Assembly (NCBI GenBank): GCA_005778045.1
Contig: SXKQ01000014.1
Coordinates: 1 to 40,384, forward strand
Direction: 5' to 3'
DNA: 40,384 nucleotides
From: Planctomycetia bacterium
GTDB taxonomy: Bacteria > Planctomycetota > UBA1135 > GCA-002686595
Below, in pieces: positions 15,670 to 24,741 of the stretch. Each line of letters begins with the position of its first letter. Positions within the stretch are counted from its first letter, which is position 1. Under the pieces are notes generated by a model. It was given only the letters and a program-made list of their open reading frames with translations, was not told the origin of the DNA and searched no databases. The position numbers and the translations under genes are program-made.

Positions 15670-16780
15670 ATGGCCTCCCTCAAGGAATATCACGATCGCG
15701 TCCCCGCCTTGCAGCGCCACCTCGAGCAGCTCAAGGTGAGTCTTTGACTACGGCAAGCACGAGACGCGCCTGAAAGAAATCGAGGAGCAGGAGCTCCAGC
15801 CCGGCTTCTGGGACAACGTCGAGCGCAGCCAAAAGCTGATCGGCGAGAAGAAGCTCGCGCGCGGCGTGGTCGATCCCGTCGGCCGTGTGGAGAAGGCGTT
15901 CCGCGATATCGACGATTTCTGCAAGCTCGGTGAGGAGCTCGGCGCCGACGAGGTCACCGCCGATCTCGAGCGCGTGTTCGGCGAGATTGACGCCGAGCTC
16001 GCCAAGCTCGACTTCCGCGTGATGCTCGGCGGGCCGCAGGACGCCTCGAGCGCGTTCTTGCAGATCAGCCCGGGCGCCGGCGGTGTCGACGCCTGCGACT
16101 GGGCCGGCATCCTGCTGCGCATGTACACGCGTTGGGCCGAGGGAAAGGGCTACAAGGTCGAGGAGGTCGAGCTGCAGGAAGAGCCGGAGGGCGGCATCCG
16201 CGGCGCGACGATCCGCATCGTCGGTGACTACGCCTTCGGCTACCTCAAGGCCGAGCGCGGCGTGCACCGCCTGATCCGCATCAGCCCGTTCGACGCGGCC
16301 GCGCGGCGCCAGACGGCGTTCGCGGGCGTCGACGTGACGCCGGAGCTCGGCGACGACATCAAGGTCGAGGTCAAGGAAGCCGACCTCGAGATCGAGACCA
16401 TGCGCTCGGGCGGCGCCGGTGGTCAGAACGTCAACAAGGTCGAGACCGCGGTGCGCATGCGGCACGTGCCGACGGGCATCGTCGTGCGCTGCCAGAGCCA
16501 GCGCAGCCAGCTCAAGAACCGCGAGCTCGCGCTGCAGATGGTCAAGGCCAAGATCCTCGCCATGCGCGAGGCCGAGCGCGACAAGGAGCTCGCGTCGCTC
16601 TACGGCAACAAGGGCGAGATCGCCTTCGGCAGCCAGATCCGCAGCTACACCATGCATCCCTATCAGCTCGTCAAGGACGAGCGCACGGGCGTGCAGACGG
16701 GCAGCATCCAGGCCGTGCTCGACGGCGAGCTCGACAAATTCATCGAGGAGTACCTGCGCCAGAAGGGCGCGGCGAGGTAG
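15670..16780 (+). CDS. prfB: Peptide chain release factor 2, programmed +1 frameshift
   Basis: The first 25 codons (15670-15744) end at an in-frame TGA (15745-15747). Reading resumes at GAC 15746 and runs to 16780, giving 369 residues. RF2 recognises UGA and UAA and triggers peptidyl-tRNA hydrolysis. The stop-recognition tripeptide SPF falls at 205-207 and the catalytic GGQ at 250-252 ([17 protein letters not shown]), the same numbers as in E. coli RF2. The junction is the classical autoregulatory site CTT-TGA-C with an upstream Shine-Dalgarno-like AGGTG. Low RF2 lets the ribosome pause and shift, restoring RF2. This is not a mutation. The next gene converges from the - strand, with a hairpin at 16820-16856 between them. 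Confidence 0.95.
15733..15748 (+). other. RF2 autoregulatory +1 frameshift site
   Basis: AAGGTGAGTCTTTGAC: a purine-rich AAGGTGAG placed just before the slippery CTT, the in-frame TGA at 15745-15747, and the C at 15748 that weakens termination. P-site tRNA-Leu slips from CTT to TTT, and GAC is read next. The site falls after codon 25, as in E. coli. Confidence 0.93.
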
Positions 16781-16819
16781 CGCACGCGGCGCTGCGCGGA
16801 CGCCGGGACAAGGGCGACA

Positions 16820-16856
16820 CCCGCGGGAGGGCCTGCCAGGGCGCGCCTCCCGCGGG
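16820..16856. terminator. Strong hairpin between convergent prfB and the DUF1570 gene
   Basis: An 11-bp perfect stem: 16820-16830 pairs with 16846-16856, with a 15-base loop that can fold a small GCC/GGC stem. It lies 39 bases after the prfB stop and 12 bases beyond the stop of the - strand gene, so it probably serves both. No U tract. Confidence 0.65.
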
Positions 16857-16868
16857 GTCGCTTGGTCT

Positions 16869-19403
16869 TCAGGGGCCCGAGCGCGCGGTCAGGCTCTCGA
16901 CCAGCAGCGAGCCGGACTTCACGTACACGCCGGCGTAGTTGGGGTCGGGCAGGTCGATGCCGAGCCGCATCGGGAACGGGCCTTCCTTGCCGACGCTGAC
17001 GTCGACGCCGCCGTCGGAGCTCACGGTCACGACCAGCTCGAAGGGCGTGCCGAAGGCCGGCGGGTTCTCGAGCGCGATCGTCGCGCCGTCCTTCTCGATA
17101 CGGCCGGAGCCCGTCGGCTCCGCGAAGCGCCTGAGCGCGAGCTGGCCTTCGCTGTCGATCACGATCGCCACGCACTCGCCCTCCGGCGTGCCCGCGACCA
17201 GCAGACCATGCTGGGAGCCATCCTTGGCCTCACCCTGGCGCACGAGCTTCGCGCGCAGCTCGTAGTCGCCGCCGAGCGGTGCGTCCGAGCACAGCCGACC
17301 GCAGCCTTTCCCGGCCTCGATCAGGATGCGGCCGGCCTTGACGTCGAACTGCGTCTCGAAGCTCTTCGAGATCGGCTTCCACGCAGCCATCGCGCCACCG
17401 AGCTTCACGGTCGGTCCCTGCACGCCCGCCGCGCGCGCTGACTCCTTCAGCTCGTCGAGCGCCTCCTGCAGGCCGTTCGTGCCGCCGAAGGCCTTGGTGG
17501 CGACCTCGGCCAGCGTGTAGGCGCGCAGCGGCATCGGCACCGGCTGGGCGCGGTACTCGTTGACGAGGTCGAGCGCCTTACGGGCATGCTTGCGGAGCGC
17601 CGTGCGCGCGTCGCGCCAGACCGCGTTGGCCTTATCGAGCTTGTTGAGCCGGTCGGAGACCGCCTTGACCTCGGCCTCCGTCGCGAGCCACGTGCCCTGC
17701 TCGTGGAGCGCGAGCAGGTCCTCGAGGATCGGGGCCGCGACGCGCGCCTCGCCGATCTTCTCGAACAGGTCGGCCTGCAGCGCGAGCACCTTCGGATCGG
17801 GTGCATCGGTCTTGTCGAGGCGCGAGCGCACGAAGTCGAGGTGACCGAGCGCGCGCAGCAGGAGCTCCTTCTCGGAGATCGTCGGCGTCTTGCTGGCCGC
17901 GGCCGCGGCTGCCGCCTTGCGATAGCGCTCGACCTCGGCGAGGCGCCGCTCGCGCGCGGAGGAGCCGAAGTGCAGCGGGTAGATCGTCTCCTTGATCCAC
18001 TTGCGCCAGAACAGCTCGAACTCCTCTAGGCTCGCGTGGCCAAGCGGCGAGACCGAGCCCGTGAACTGTCGCGCGAAGGTGCCCTTCGAGTCGGTGATCG
18101 CCTCGCCCTTGAGCTCCTTCAGCGCCGCCTCGTACAGCGGGCGATAGGGATACTGCAGCGTGGTCAGGTCCTCGTACTGCAGGAAGAAGTACACGAGGCC
18201 CCAGCCCCACTGGTAGTAGTCGCCGGGGTACGAGGGCTCGCGTGGGTTGTTGTAGGAGAGGACGTTCAGGAAGTTGGCCGGGCCGGCCTCCTTGGCGTCG
18301 CGCGGCGTCGCCGGCGCGCCGGGCTGGCTGGCGCTCAGCGCGCGGTACAGCCCTTCGAGGCGTTCGCGCGCGGCGTCGGGCCAAAGCACGCTGCCGTCGG
18401 CCATCGCGCTCGCGCCCTCGAAGAAGCTGGACGTGCCCTCGTTGATCCACGCCGGCGTGCGGCCGTCGCGCGTGAGCATCGCCATGAAGTGGTGGCTCGC
18501 CTCGTGGAACAGCGTGCCGATCATCGGCTCGAGCGAGCCCGCGGTGGTGGTCGTGTCGTAGACGTGCACCTCGCGCGGCATATTGCGGAAGAAGCCCTCG
18601 ACCGTGCCGCGCATCGGGTCGCCGTCGGGGCGCCCCTCGTTCCACGGCCGCATCATCTCCGCGCGCGTGGGGTGCACGAAGATCGTGGCCTTGCCCGCCT
18701 CGAGGTAGGCCGGATTCCCCGCGAAATAGACCTTGAGGTAGTACTGGTAGATCGAGTCCATCATGCGGCCGAGCCGATCGGCGTCGGCGGGCTTGAGGTG
18801 GGCCTCGATGCGGTAGTGCGCGGTCTCGAACTTGTAGAGCGGCCAGCCCTCCGGCGGGCGCGAGCGACGGCCGGAGTCGAGCTGCAGCTGCTGGCCGCTG
18901 GCACGGATCTTCGCCACGAGCTCCGCCACGCCCGCGAGCTCCGCCCCGCGCGCCACGGCCTGCGCGGTCTCCAGCACTTCCAGCGCGCGTTCCTTTTGTC
19001 CGCTCGCCTCGAGCGCCTTGGCCTTCTCGAGCAGGTCCTTGCCCGCGTCCTTGAACCACTTGTCGCGCTTGGCGACGAGCGGATCGGCAGTCTTGAGCAG
19101 CTTGGCGAGCTCCTTGTCCGGGGTCGGCAGCGCCGCGAGCGCGCGCTCGAGGTGGCCGGACGCCTCGTCGTTCTTGCCCTGCTGCGCGAGCGCCTGACCG
19201 AGCAGCCCTTCGGCCGCGGGATTGGCCGCGCCCGCGGCGAGGTACGCCCTGAGCGTGCTCTCGACCTCCGCCCACTTGCCGGCCTTCGCCAACTCGCGCG
19301 CATCCCCGAGCGCATCCGCCCCGCCCCACGCCACGACCCCGAGCGCCACGAGCGTCAGAAGCGCTGCGACTGCCTTGCCATGCCATCTCGCCATCGTGTT
19401 CAT
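16869..19403 (-). CDS. Secreted TPR-DUF1570 zinc-protease-like protein with C-terminal lectin-like domain
   Basis: 844 residues from ATG 19403; the ATG at 19394 is an alternative, and neither has a clear ribosome site. A signal peptide or anchor (AVAALLTLVALGVVAWGGADA) leads a TPR-like region (about 30-165). The DUF1570 region (about 190-480) holds the gluzincin-like site H300-E301-A-S-H304, with a second acidic residue E322 in AWINEGTSSFFEG. A helical middle follows (about 490-680). The last ~165 residues are a beta-rich domain resembling concanavalin-like/DUF1080 modules (GGDYELRAKLVRQGE, then HGLLVAGTPEGECVAIVID). DUF1570 proteins are frequent in planctomycetes and of unknown substrate. 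Here an exported protease bound to polysaccharide or envelope is a reasonable inference. Confidence 0.85.
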   Translation of the reverse strand: MNTMARWHGKAVAALLTLVALGVVAWGGADALGDARELAKAGKWAEVESTLRAYLAAGAANPAAEGLLGQALAQQGKNDEASGHLERALAALPTPDKELAKLLKTADPLVAKRDKWFKDAGKDLLEKAKALEASGQKERALEVLETAQAVARGAELAGVAELVAKIRASGQQLQLDSGRRSRPPEGWPLYKFETAHYRIEAHLKPADADRLGRMMDSIYQYYLKVYFAGNPAYLEAGKATIFVHPTRAEMMRPWNEGRPDGDPMRGTVEGFFRNMPREVHVYDTTTTAGSLEPMIGTLFHEASHHFMAMLTRDGRTPAWINEGTSSFFEGASAMADGSVLWPDAARERLEGLYRALSASQPGAPATPRDAKEAGPANFLNVLSYNNPREPSYPGDYYQWGWGLVYFFLQYEDLTTLQYPYRPLYEAALKELKGEAITDSKGTFARQFTGSVSPLGHASLEEFELFWRKWIKETIYPLHFGSSARERRLAEVERYRKAAAAAAASKTPTISEKELLLRALGHLDFVRSRLDKTDAPDPKVLALQADLFEKIGEARVAAPILEDLLALHEQGTWLATEAEVKAVSDRLNKLDKANAVWRDARTALRKHARKALDLVNEYRAQPVPMPLRAYTLAEVATKAFGGTNGLQEALDELKESARAAGVQGPTVKLGGAMAAWKPISKSFETQFDVKAGRILIEAGKGCGRLCSDAPLGGDYELRAKLVRQGEAKDGSQHGLLVAGTPEGECVAIVIDSEGQLALRRFAEPTGSGRIEKDGATIALENPPAFGTPFELVVTVSSDGGVDVSVGKEGPFPMRLGIDLPDPNYAGVYVKSGSLLVESLTARSGP

Positions 19404-19554
19404 CTTGTGTTCATCGAATCGCCCGCCCGCGCCCGGACGCCGTCATCGGAGCGTCTACGCCGTGTCGATCGGAGCGTGAGGATACCAACGCTCCGCCGCG
19501 CCGCACCGCGCCCGTGAATCCACGGCCACGCCGGAAGTCACGTACTATGTCCCG

Positions 19555-20565
19555 ATGGGAAGCATGTGGAAAGTGGTGGCCGGACTGGCGGGCGCGGCGG
19601 GGCTGCTTGCAGGCGTGACGGCCTGTGCGGGGCTCGAGAAGCAGGTGATCGGAGAGCGATTGTTCGCACTCGGAAAGAACGCGCCGCTGCGCGAGGCCGG
19701 AGTCAGCGTGCGCGCGGGCCGGGCCCGGATCGGCGGTCGCGAGCTCGAGGCCGAGTTCCGCTTCGTGCATCTCGCGGCGCGCGCGGGCGCGAGTGGCGCT
19801 CCGATCGTGTTCCTCCACGGCACCCCGTCGACCATGACGAACTGGGCGGCGCTCGTGAGCGGGCCGGGCGCAGAGCCCGCGCTCGCGGGTGACTGCGACA
19901 TCTACCTGCTCGAGATCGTGGGCCACGGCCAGTGCCGGACCCAGCTCGAGAGCTACTCGTTTCAGGCGTGCGCGGACTGGGTGACCAGCTTCCTTGCGGC
20001 GCTCGACCTGCGAGGCGTGACGCTCGTGGGGCAGAGCTATGGTGGTGAGTTCGCGTGGCGTGCGGCGCTCGACGCGCCCGAGCGCGTGTCGAAGCTCGTC
20101 CTGCTCGACTCGTCCGGCTACCGGCGCGGCGAAGGCGAGTGGCTCCCCGAGGAGCACAAGCTGCGCGAGTGGCCGGGAGCGCAGTACGCCTACGTGCTCA
20201 ATGATCGCGAGCGCATCCGCCCTGCGCTGCAGCTGCACTTCGGAGAGCCCATCGCCGAGGACCAGCTCGACGAGATGTTCCTGTGCTGCGACAACTCGGA
20301 CAACTGGCGCGCGATGACCGAGCTGTGCCGCGACGAGAATGGCACGCGCGAGGCCGAGATCGCGAAGATCGCGCAGCCGACTCTGCTCGTGTGGGGCGCG
20401 AAGGACATCGCCTACACCGTCGACAAGGTCGCACGCCGCTTCGAGCGTGACATCGCGGGCTCGCGACTCGTGCTCGTCGAGAACGCCGGCCACTATCCGC
20501 ACGAGGAGCGCGTCGACGACGTGCGTCGCGCCCTGCGCAAGTTCCACTTCGGAGACGCGAAGTGA
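19555..20565 (+). CDS. Alpha/beta hydrolase, membrane- or lipid-anchored
   Basis: 336 residues. The N-terminus is hydrophobic and ends in GVTACAG, compatible with a lipoprotein signal (Cys near residue 24) or an anchor. The hydrolase fold shows IVFLHGTPSTMTNW (oxyanion loop), nucleophile S161 in LVGQSYGGEF, D284 in VWGAKDIAY and H313 in VENAGHYPHEE, so the catalytic triad is complete. The substrate cannot be told; the closest general type is the epoxide hydrolase/haloperoxidase-like esterase group. TACTAT (19543-19548) sits where a -10 for a leaderless message would lie, but no -35 is seen. The stop overlaps the GTG start of the next gene (GTGA). Confidence 0.85.
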   Translation: MGSMWKVVAGLAGAAGLLAGVTACAGLEKQVIGERLFALGKNAPLREAGVSVRAGRARIGGRELEAEFRFVHLAARAGASGAPIVFLHGTPSTMTNWAALVSGPGAEPALAGDCDIYLLEIVGHGQCRTQLESYSFQACADWVTSFLAALDLRGVTLVGQSYGGEFAWRAALDAPERVSKLVLLDSSGYRRGEGEWLPEEHKLREWPGAQYAYVLNDRERIRPALQLHFGEPIAEDQLDEMFLCCDNSDNWRAMTELCRDENGTREAEIAKIAQPTLLVWGAKDIAYTVDKVARRFERDIAGSRLVLVENAGHYPHEERVDDVRRALRKFHFGDAK

Positions 20566-21608
20566 ACATCGCCCTGCTCGCGCTCGCGCTCGGCGCGAAC
20601 GACGAGGTCAAGGCGCGCGCGGCGACGGGACAGGAGCTGCGCGCGGAGGTCTTCGAGCTCGCGTGGCGCCTGCCCGACGCGCTCTGGATGCCCGCCAAGG
20701 ACGCGGGCAGGCTCGCGCTTCCCGTGAGCGTGCCCGCGCTGCTCGCGGAACGCTTCGAGGGGAGCGAGCCGTGGATGCGCAGCGTGGGGGACATCATCGC
20801 GGAGCACCGTCGCCGCGGCGGCGATCACCGTGCGCTCGATCTCGTGCTGCGCGAGCTGGCGACCGGCGCGCCGGCGGCGCATGCGCGCGCGGGTGGGCTC
20901 CTGTCCGAGGTTCTCGATGCACGCGAGCTGGCGAACCCCGGCTGGAATCCCGATCTGGACCAGCACGACGACGGCTTGTACTTCGGCCCGATCCTCGCGC
21001 GCAACAAGTCGAGCGACCCGCCGTGGAGCTCGCAGTCGGGCGCGCGCACCTTCCATCAGGCGGTCACGTTCGTGCACGCCGACCTCGACGCGATTCTCGG
21101 CACGATCCACGACTATGCGAGCTCGGTCCGCGACCCCGGCACGAGCTACGAGCGGCTCGAGCCGCTCACGGGCTCCTTGCTCGTCGGAAAGTCCGACGCG
21201 CTCGGCGACTTCGCGGCGCTGCGCGTGCGCGTGCGCTCGGACCTTCCATTTCCCTTCACGCACTACGACTGCGACCTGCGCGTGCTGCACGTGGTCGAGC
21301 GAGGCACGCTCGTCACCGACATCTACTCGCCGAGCCGCGATTTCCATTGGTTCGCGGGCAAGGACTGGTACCTGCCGGTGCGCGCGAGCGACGGCGCGTG
21401 GCTCGGAACGATGATCTTGCGCCTGTCTGGCTTTGACCTCTCGGGAGTTCCCGACGGCGACGACGATCGCAAGTCGGGCACGCGCACGGCGCTCGGGAGC
21501 GTACGGCGGCGCGCGGAGGCGAGCTTCGTGGCCGCGGGTTCGGTCCCGCGCACGATCGAGAGTGCGATTCCCGCCTTCGTCGCGACGGTGCCCGCCAAGG
21601 CGCGTTGA
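20562..21608 (+). CDS. Unrecognised protein, possibly START-like, coupled to the hydrolase
   Basis: 348 residues from a GTG overlapping the hydrolase stop. The N-terminus (NIALLALALGANDEVKA) is mildly hydrophobic and could be a weak signal peptide. The first ~110 residues are helical. The second part (about 165-300) alternates beta and polar segments: TFHQAVTFVHADLDAILGTI, YERLEPLTGSLLVGKSDALG, FPFTHYDCDLRVLHVVERGT, IYSPSRDFHWFAGKDWYLPV, GTMILRLSGFDLSGVP. This rhythm is reminiscent of START/SRPBCC lipid-binding domains, but I cannot confirm it. Translational coupling to a hydrolase suggests a shared hydrophobic substrate, which is inference. Confidence 0.7.
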   Translation: MNIALLALALGANDEVKARAATGQELRAEVFELAWRLPDALWMPAKDAGRLALPVSVPALLAERFEGSEPWMRSVGDIIAEHRRRGGDHRALDLVLRELATGAPAAHARAGGLLSEVLDARELANPGWNPDLDQHDDGLYFGPILARNKSSDPPWSSQSGARTFHQAVTFVHADLDAILGTIHDYASSVRDPGTSYERLEPLTGSLLVGKSDALGDFAALRVRVRSDLPFPFTHYDCDLRVLHVVERGTLVTDIYSPSRDFHWFAGKDWYLPVRASDGAWLGTMILRLSGFDLSGVPDGDDDRKSGTRTALGSVRRRAEASFVAAGSVPRTIESAIPAFVATVPAKAR

Positions 21609-21701
21609 GGCTGGAATGGCCGCGGGGTGCTGCGTACCCTTTGCGCCGCAAGTCTTCGCTCTCCGCAGTCCTTTCATGCCCGGGTGGGCAGGAAGTGTCC
21701 G

Positions 21702-23294
21702 ATGAACAACAAGGTTTCCCGTGCTCTCCTGAGCGTTTCCGACAAGACCGGTCTCGAGGGCTTCGCGCGCCAGCTGGCGCAGCAGGGTGTCGAGCTGCTC
21801 TCCACCGGCGGCACCTACAAGGCGCTCGCGGCGGCGGGCATCCCGGTGCGCGAGGTGTCCGAGTACACCGGCTTCCCCGAGATGATGCATGGGCGCGTGA
21901 AGACGCTGCACCCCAAGGTGCACGGCGGGATCCTCGCGCTGCGTGATGAGCCGAGCCACGTGAGCGCGATGAAGGAGCACGGCATCTCCGGTATCGACCT
22001 CGTGGTGATCAACCTCTACCCGTTCGAGGCGACGGTCGCGAAGAAGGGTGTCTCGCGCGAGGAGGCCATCGAGCAGATCGACATCGGTGGGCCGTCGATG
22101 GTGCGCTCGGCGGCGAAGAACCACCGCTTTGTCGGCATCGTCACCGATCCGGCGGACTACGGCCGCGTGCTCGACGAGCTGCAGCGCCAGGGCGGTTCGC
22201 TCGGCGAGGGCCTGCGCCGCGAGCTTGCGCTCAAGGCCTTCCAGACCACGTCGCGCTACGACGCGGCCATCGCGGCGTGGCTGTTCGAGCAGGAGCGCAA
22301 CGACGGGCGCGCGCAGGATCCGTACCCGGAGGTCGCCGCGCTCGTGGGCCGCAAGGTGATGAGCCTGCGCTATGGCGAGAACCCGCACCCGACCGCCGCG
22401 TGCTACGCCCAGTCCGGCGTGCGCGAGCCCTCGATCGCCACGGCCGAGATCCAGAACGGCAAGCAGCTTTCCTACAACAACCTCGTCGACCTCGACTCGG
22501 CGCTCGCGCTGGCCAAGGAGTTTGACGAGCCCTTCGTCGCGGTTCTCAAGCACAACAATCCCTGCGGGGCCGCGGCGGCCGCGACCCTCGCGGAGGCGCT
22601 CGAGAAGGCTTGGGCCGGCGATCCGGTCTCGGCTTTTGGCTCGGTGCTCGCGTTCACGCGCCCGCTCGACCTCGCGGCGGCGGAGTTCCTCGTCTCGGGG
22701 AATCGCTTCGTCGAGGCGATCGTCGCGCCGTCCTTCGACCCGGACGCGTTCGCGCTGCTCACCCAGAAGCCCAAGTGGGGCAAGAGCGTGCGACTGCTCG
22801 CCTGCGGCCCCTTCGGCACCCGCTCCCGCGACTCGCGCGAGCTCGAGTGGAAGAAGATGGTCGGCGGCTTCTTGCTCCAGCAGCGCGACCTCGCGGCGGA
22901 GATGGAGCCCGAGTGCAAGGTCGTGACCAAGTCGGCTCCGAGCGCGGAGCGGATGCGCTCGATGCTGTTCGCGGCGCGCGTGTGCAAGCACGTGAAGTCC
23001 AACGCGATCGTCGTCGCCAGCGGCACGGAGGTGCTCGGTGTGGGCGCGGGCCAGATGAGCCGCGTCGACAGCGTGCGCCTCGCGATCCACAAGGCCGGCC
23101 CGCGCGCGCCGGGTTCGGTGCTCGCTTCGGACGCTTTCTTCCCGTTCCCTGACGGCGTGCAGACGGCCATCGACGGGGGAGTGATGGCCTTCCTCCAGCC
23201 CGGCGGTTCAGTGCGCGACGCGGAGGTCATCGCCGCCTGCGATGCGGCCGACGCAAGCATGGTCTTCACGGGCCTGCGCCACTTCCGCCATTGA
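21702..23294 (+). CDS. purH: Bifunctional AICAR transformylase / IMP cyclohydrolase PurH
   Basis: 530 residues; GGAAG 6 bases before the ATG. It catalyses the last two steps of IMP synthesis: formyl transfer to AICAR, then ring closure. The N-terminal cyclohydrolase domain (1 to about 200) has [47 protein letters not shown] and [12 protein letters not shown]. The transformylase domain has [31 protein letters not shown] and the catalytic Lys-His pair K283-H284 in [11 protein letters not shown]. The C-terminus has [18 protein letters not shown]. Length and motifs are standard. An isolated metabolic gene rather than part of a visible pur operon. Confidence 0.97.
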   Translation: MNNKVSRALLSVSDKTGLEGFARQLAQQGVELLSTGGTYKALAAAGIPVREVSEYTGFPEMMHGRVKTLHPKVHGGILALRDEPSHVSAMKEHGISGIDLVVINLYPFEATVAKKGVSREEAIEQIDIGGPSMVRSAAKNHRFVGIVTDPADYGRVLDELQRQGGSLGEGLRRELALKAFQTTSRYDAAIAAWLFEQERNDGRAQDPYPEVAALVGRKVMSLRYGENPHPTAACYAQSGVREPSIATAEIQNGKQLSYNNLVDLDSALALAKEFDEPFVAVLKHNNPCGAAAAATLAEALEKAWAGDPVSAFGSVLAFTRPLDLAAAEFLVSGNRFVEAIVAPSFDPDAFALLTQKPKWGKSVRLLACGPFGTRSRDSRELEWKKMVGGFLLQQRDLAAEMEPECKVVTKSAPSAERMRSMLFAARVCKHVKSNAIVVASGTEVLGVGAGQMSRVDSVRLAIHKAGPRAPGSVLASDAFFPFPDGVQTAIDGGVMAFLQPGGSVRDAEVIAACDAADASMVFTGLRHFRH

Positions 23295-23355
23295 TATCGG
23301 GAGGCCGGCCGGTCAGCTTTCCTTAGCGCCGCCGATCGACTATCCTCCCAATCGC

Positions 23356-23910
23356 TTGAAGACGACGCTTCAGAAGGTAGCGGCCGGCGACGCTGCGGCG
23401 GTGCAGGAGTGCATCGACCGCTATGGGGGGCTGATCTACACCTTGGCCCGGCGCATGTGCCCTTCCGGCGCGGAGGTCGAAGATGCCGTGCAGGAGGTCT
23501 TCATCGAGCTCTGGCGCAAGGCCGAGCGCTACGACCCCGGCATCGCCGAGGAGTCGGTGTTCGTGGCCATGATCGCCCGCCGCCGGCTGATCGACATGCA
23601 GCGCCGCCTCGCCCGCCACGGCGGGCAGGAAGAGCTCCCGGAGTCCCTCGACTCCGGCCTCGAAGGTGCCGAGGCGGCCGCCGAGCTCCGCGACAGTGCC
23701 GAGGTGGCCGAACGCGCCTTCCGAGAGCTGCGGCCCGAGCAGCAGAAGGTGCTGCGGCTCGCGGTCTGGGACGGCCTCTCCCACCAGCGCATCTCGGAGG
23801 TCACCGGCCTGCCGCTCGGCACCGTCAAGACCCACGCCCGCCGCGGCCTTCACCGGCTGCGGGAGTTGCTCCAGCCCAGTCAGACCCCTGCCGGCGGCGG
23901 TGCGTCGTGA
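23356..23910 (+). CDS. ECF sigma factor paired with an anti-sigma factor
   Basis: 184 residues from a TTG at 23356, 61 bases after purH; there is no ATG or GTG in frame in the intergenic region, so the start is uncertain. Region 2: VQECIDRYGGLIYTLARRM, then EVEDAVQEVFIELWRKAERY and a segment with ARRRLIDMQRR. Region 4: LRPEQQKVLRLAVWDGLSHQ, then RISEVTGLPLGTVKTHARRG, a helix-turn-helix typical of ECF sigmas of the SigK/RpoE-like type. The stop overlaps the GTG start of the anti-sigma gene (GTGA), which supports a co-expressed sigma/anti-sigma switch. Confidence 0.88.
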   Translation: MKTTLQKVAAGDAAAVQECIDRYGGLIYTLARRMCPSGAEVEDAVQEVFIELWRKAERYDPGIAEESVFVAMIARRRLIDMQRRLARHGGQEELPESLDSGLEGAEAAAELRDSAEVAERAFRELRPEQQKVLRLAVWDGLSHQRISEVTGLPLGTVKTHARRGLHRLRELLQPSQTPAGGGAS

Positions 23911-24731
23911 GCGATCGAATCCAAATCCACAGTAGACTCGTAGACCTCTACTCGGATCGTGCTGTGTTTGGACTCGACCCAGAGGAGGAGCGGGAGCTCG
24001 CGCGGCTGCAAGGCGGCGATGGTGCGGACGCGTGGGACGAGGCCGCCGAGCTCGAGGAGGCTGCGGCTACCATCGCGGTCCTGCATGCCTCGCGACAGAT
24101 CCTGCCGCTCCCGCCGGCCCTGCGGGCTCGGCTTGAGGGTGGCGCACGCGCCTACTTCACTGTTCGCACCGAGACGGAACGTGCGAGCCGGCGCCGACCT
24201 GCCCCCGTCGTCTCCAAGCCGGCCGCGGTGCCGCAGTCCGCATCGCGCTGGCCGCTCGCGCTGGTCGCAGCGGCAGCGAGCGTGATGGCCATTCTCGGCT
24301 GGTGGCCCCAAGCGGCCGAGCTGCCCGCTCCGCAGCTCGTGATCGCACCCGCGGCCGCGGAGCTGCGTCAGAGTCTGCTCGGCGAGTCCGACACGCTGCT
24401 CGTCGCCGCACAGGGCACCGACTTCGCGAAGGGCGCTTCGGGTGACGTCGTGTGGCAGTCGCGCGCACAATCGGGCTGGATGCGGCTCGTGGGCCTGCCG
24501 GTCAACGACCCTTCGGTCGAGCAGTACCAGCTGTGGATCTTCGACGAGGCGCAGAAGCACCCCGTCGATGGCGGCGTCTTCAACGTGAGCGCCAGCGGCG
24601 AGCTGCTCGTCCCGATCGACGCGAAGCTGCGCGTCACGAAGCCCACGCTGTTCGCGATCACGGTCGAGACACCCGGCGGCGTCGTGGTCAGCGACCGCGA
24701 ACGCATCGCTTGGGTCGCCAAGCCGATCTGA
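23907..24731 (+). CDS. Membrane anti-sigma factor, RskA-like
   Basis: 274 residues from the GTG at 23907. The cytoplasmic N-terminal part (about 1-105) is helical and Glu/Ala-rich (VFGLDPEEERELARLQGGD) and should bind the sigma factor. One TM helix (LALVAAAASVMAILGWW, about 113-130) follows. The outer part ends in the anti-sigma-K (RskA) C-terminal pattern: MRLVGLPVNDPSVEQYQLW, IFDEAQKHPVDGGVFNVSA, LFAITVETPGGVVVSDRERI. It contains no Cys, so it is not a zinc-binding (ZAS) anti-sigma factor. Release probably needs regulated proteolysis or a signal sensed outside the cytoplasm, as for other RskA proteins. Confidence 0.86.
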   Translation: MSDRIQIHSRLVDLYSDRAVFGLDPEEERELARLQGGDGADAWDEAAELEEAAATIAVLHASRQILPLPPALRARLEGGARAYFTVRTETERASRRRPAPVVSKPAAVPQSASRWPLALVAAAASVMAILGWWPQAAELPAPQLVIAPAAAELRQSLLGESDTLLVAAQGTDFAKGASGDVVWQSRAQSGWMRLVGLPVNDPSVEQYQLWIFDEAQKHPVDGGVFNVSASGELLVPIDAKLRVTKPTLFAITVETPGGVVVSDRERIAWVAKPI

Positions 24732-24741
24732 CGCACGCGCT

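Noticed and set aside
15745..15747. Premature stop in prfB read as a gene-breaking mutation
   Set aside because: Context CTT-TGA-C with an upstream purine-rich stimulator at codon 26 is the known programmed frameshift.
20493..23090. 865-codon open frame on the - strand across purH
   Set aside because: Antisense to purH and the preceding gene, no domain motifs, typical GC-driven open frame.
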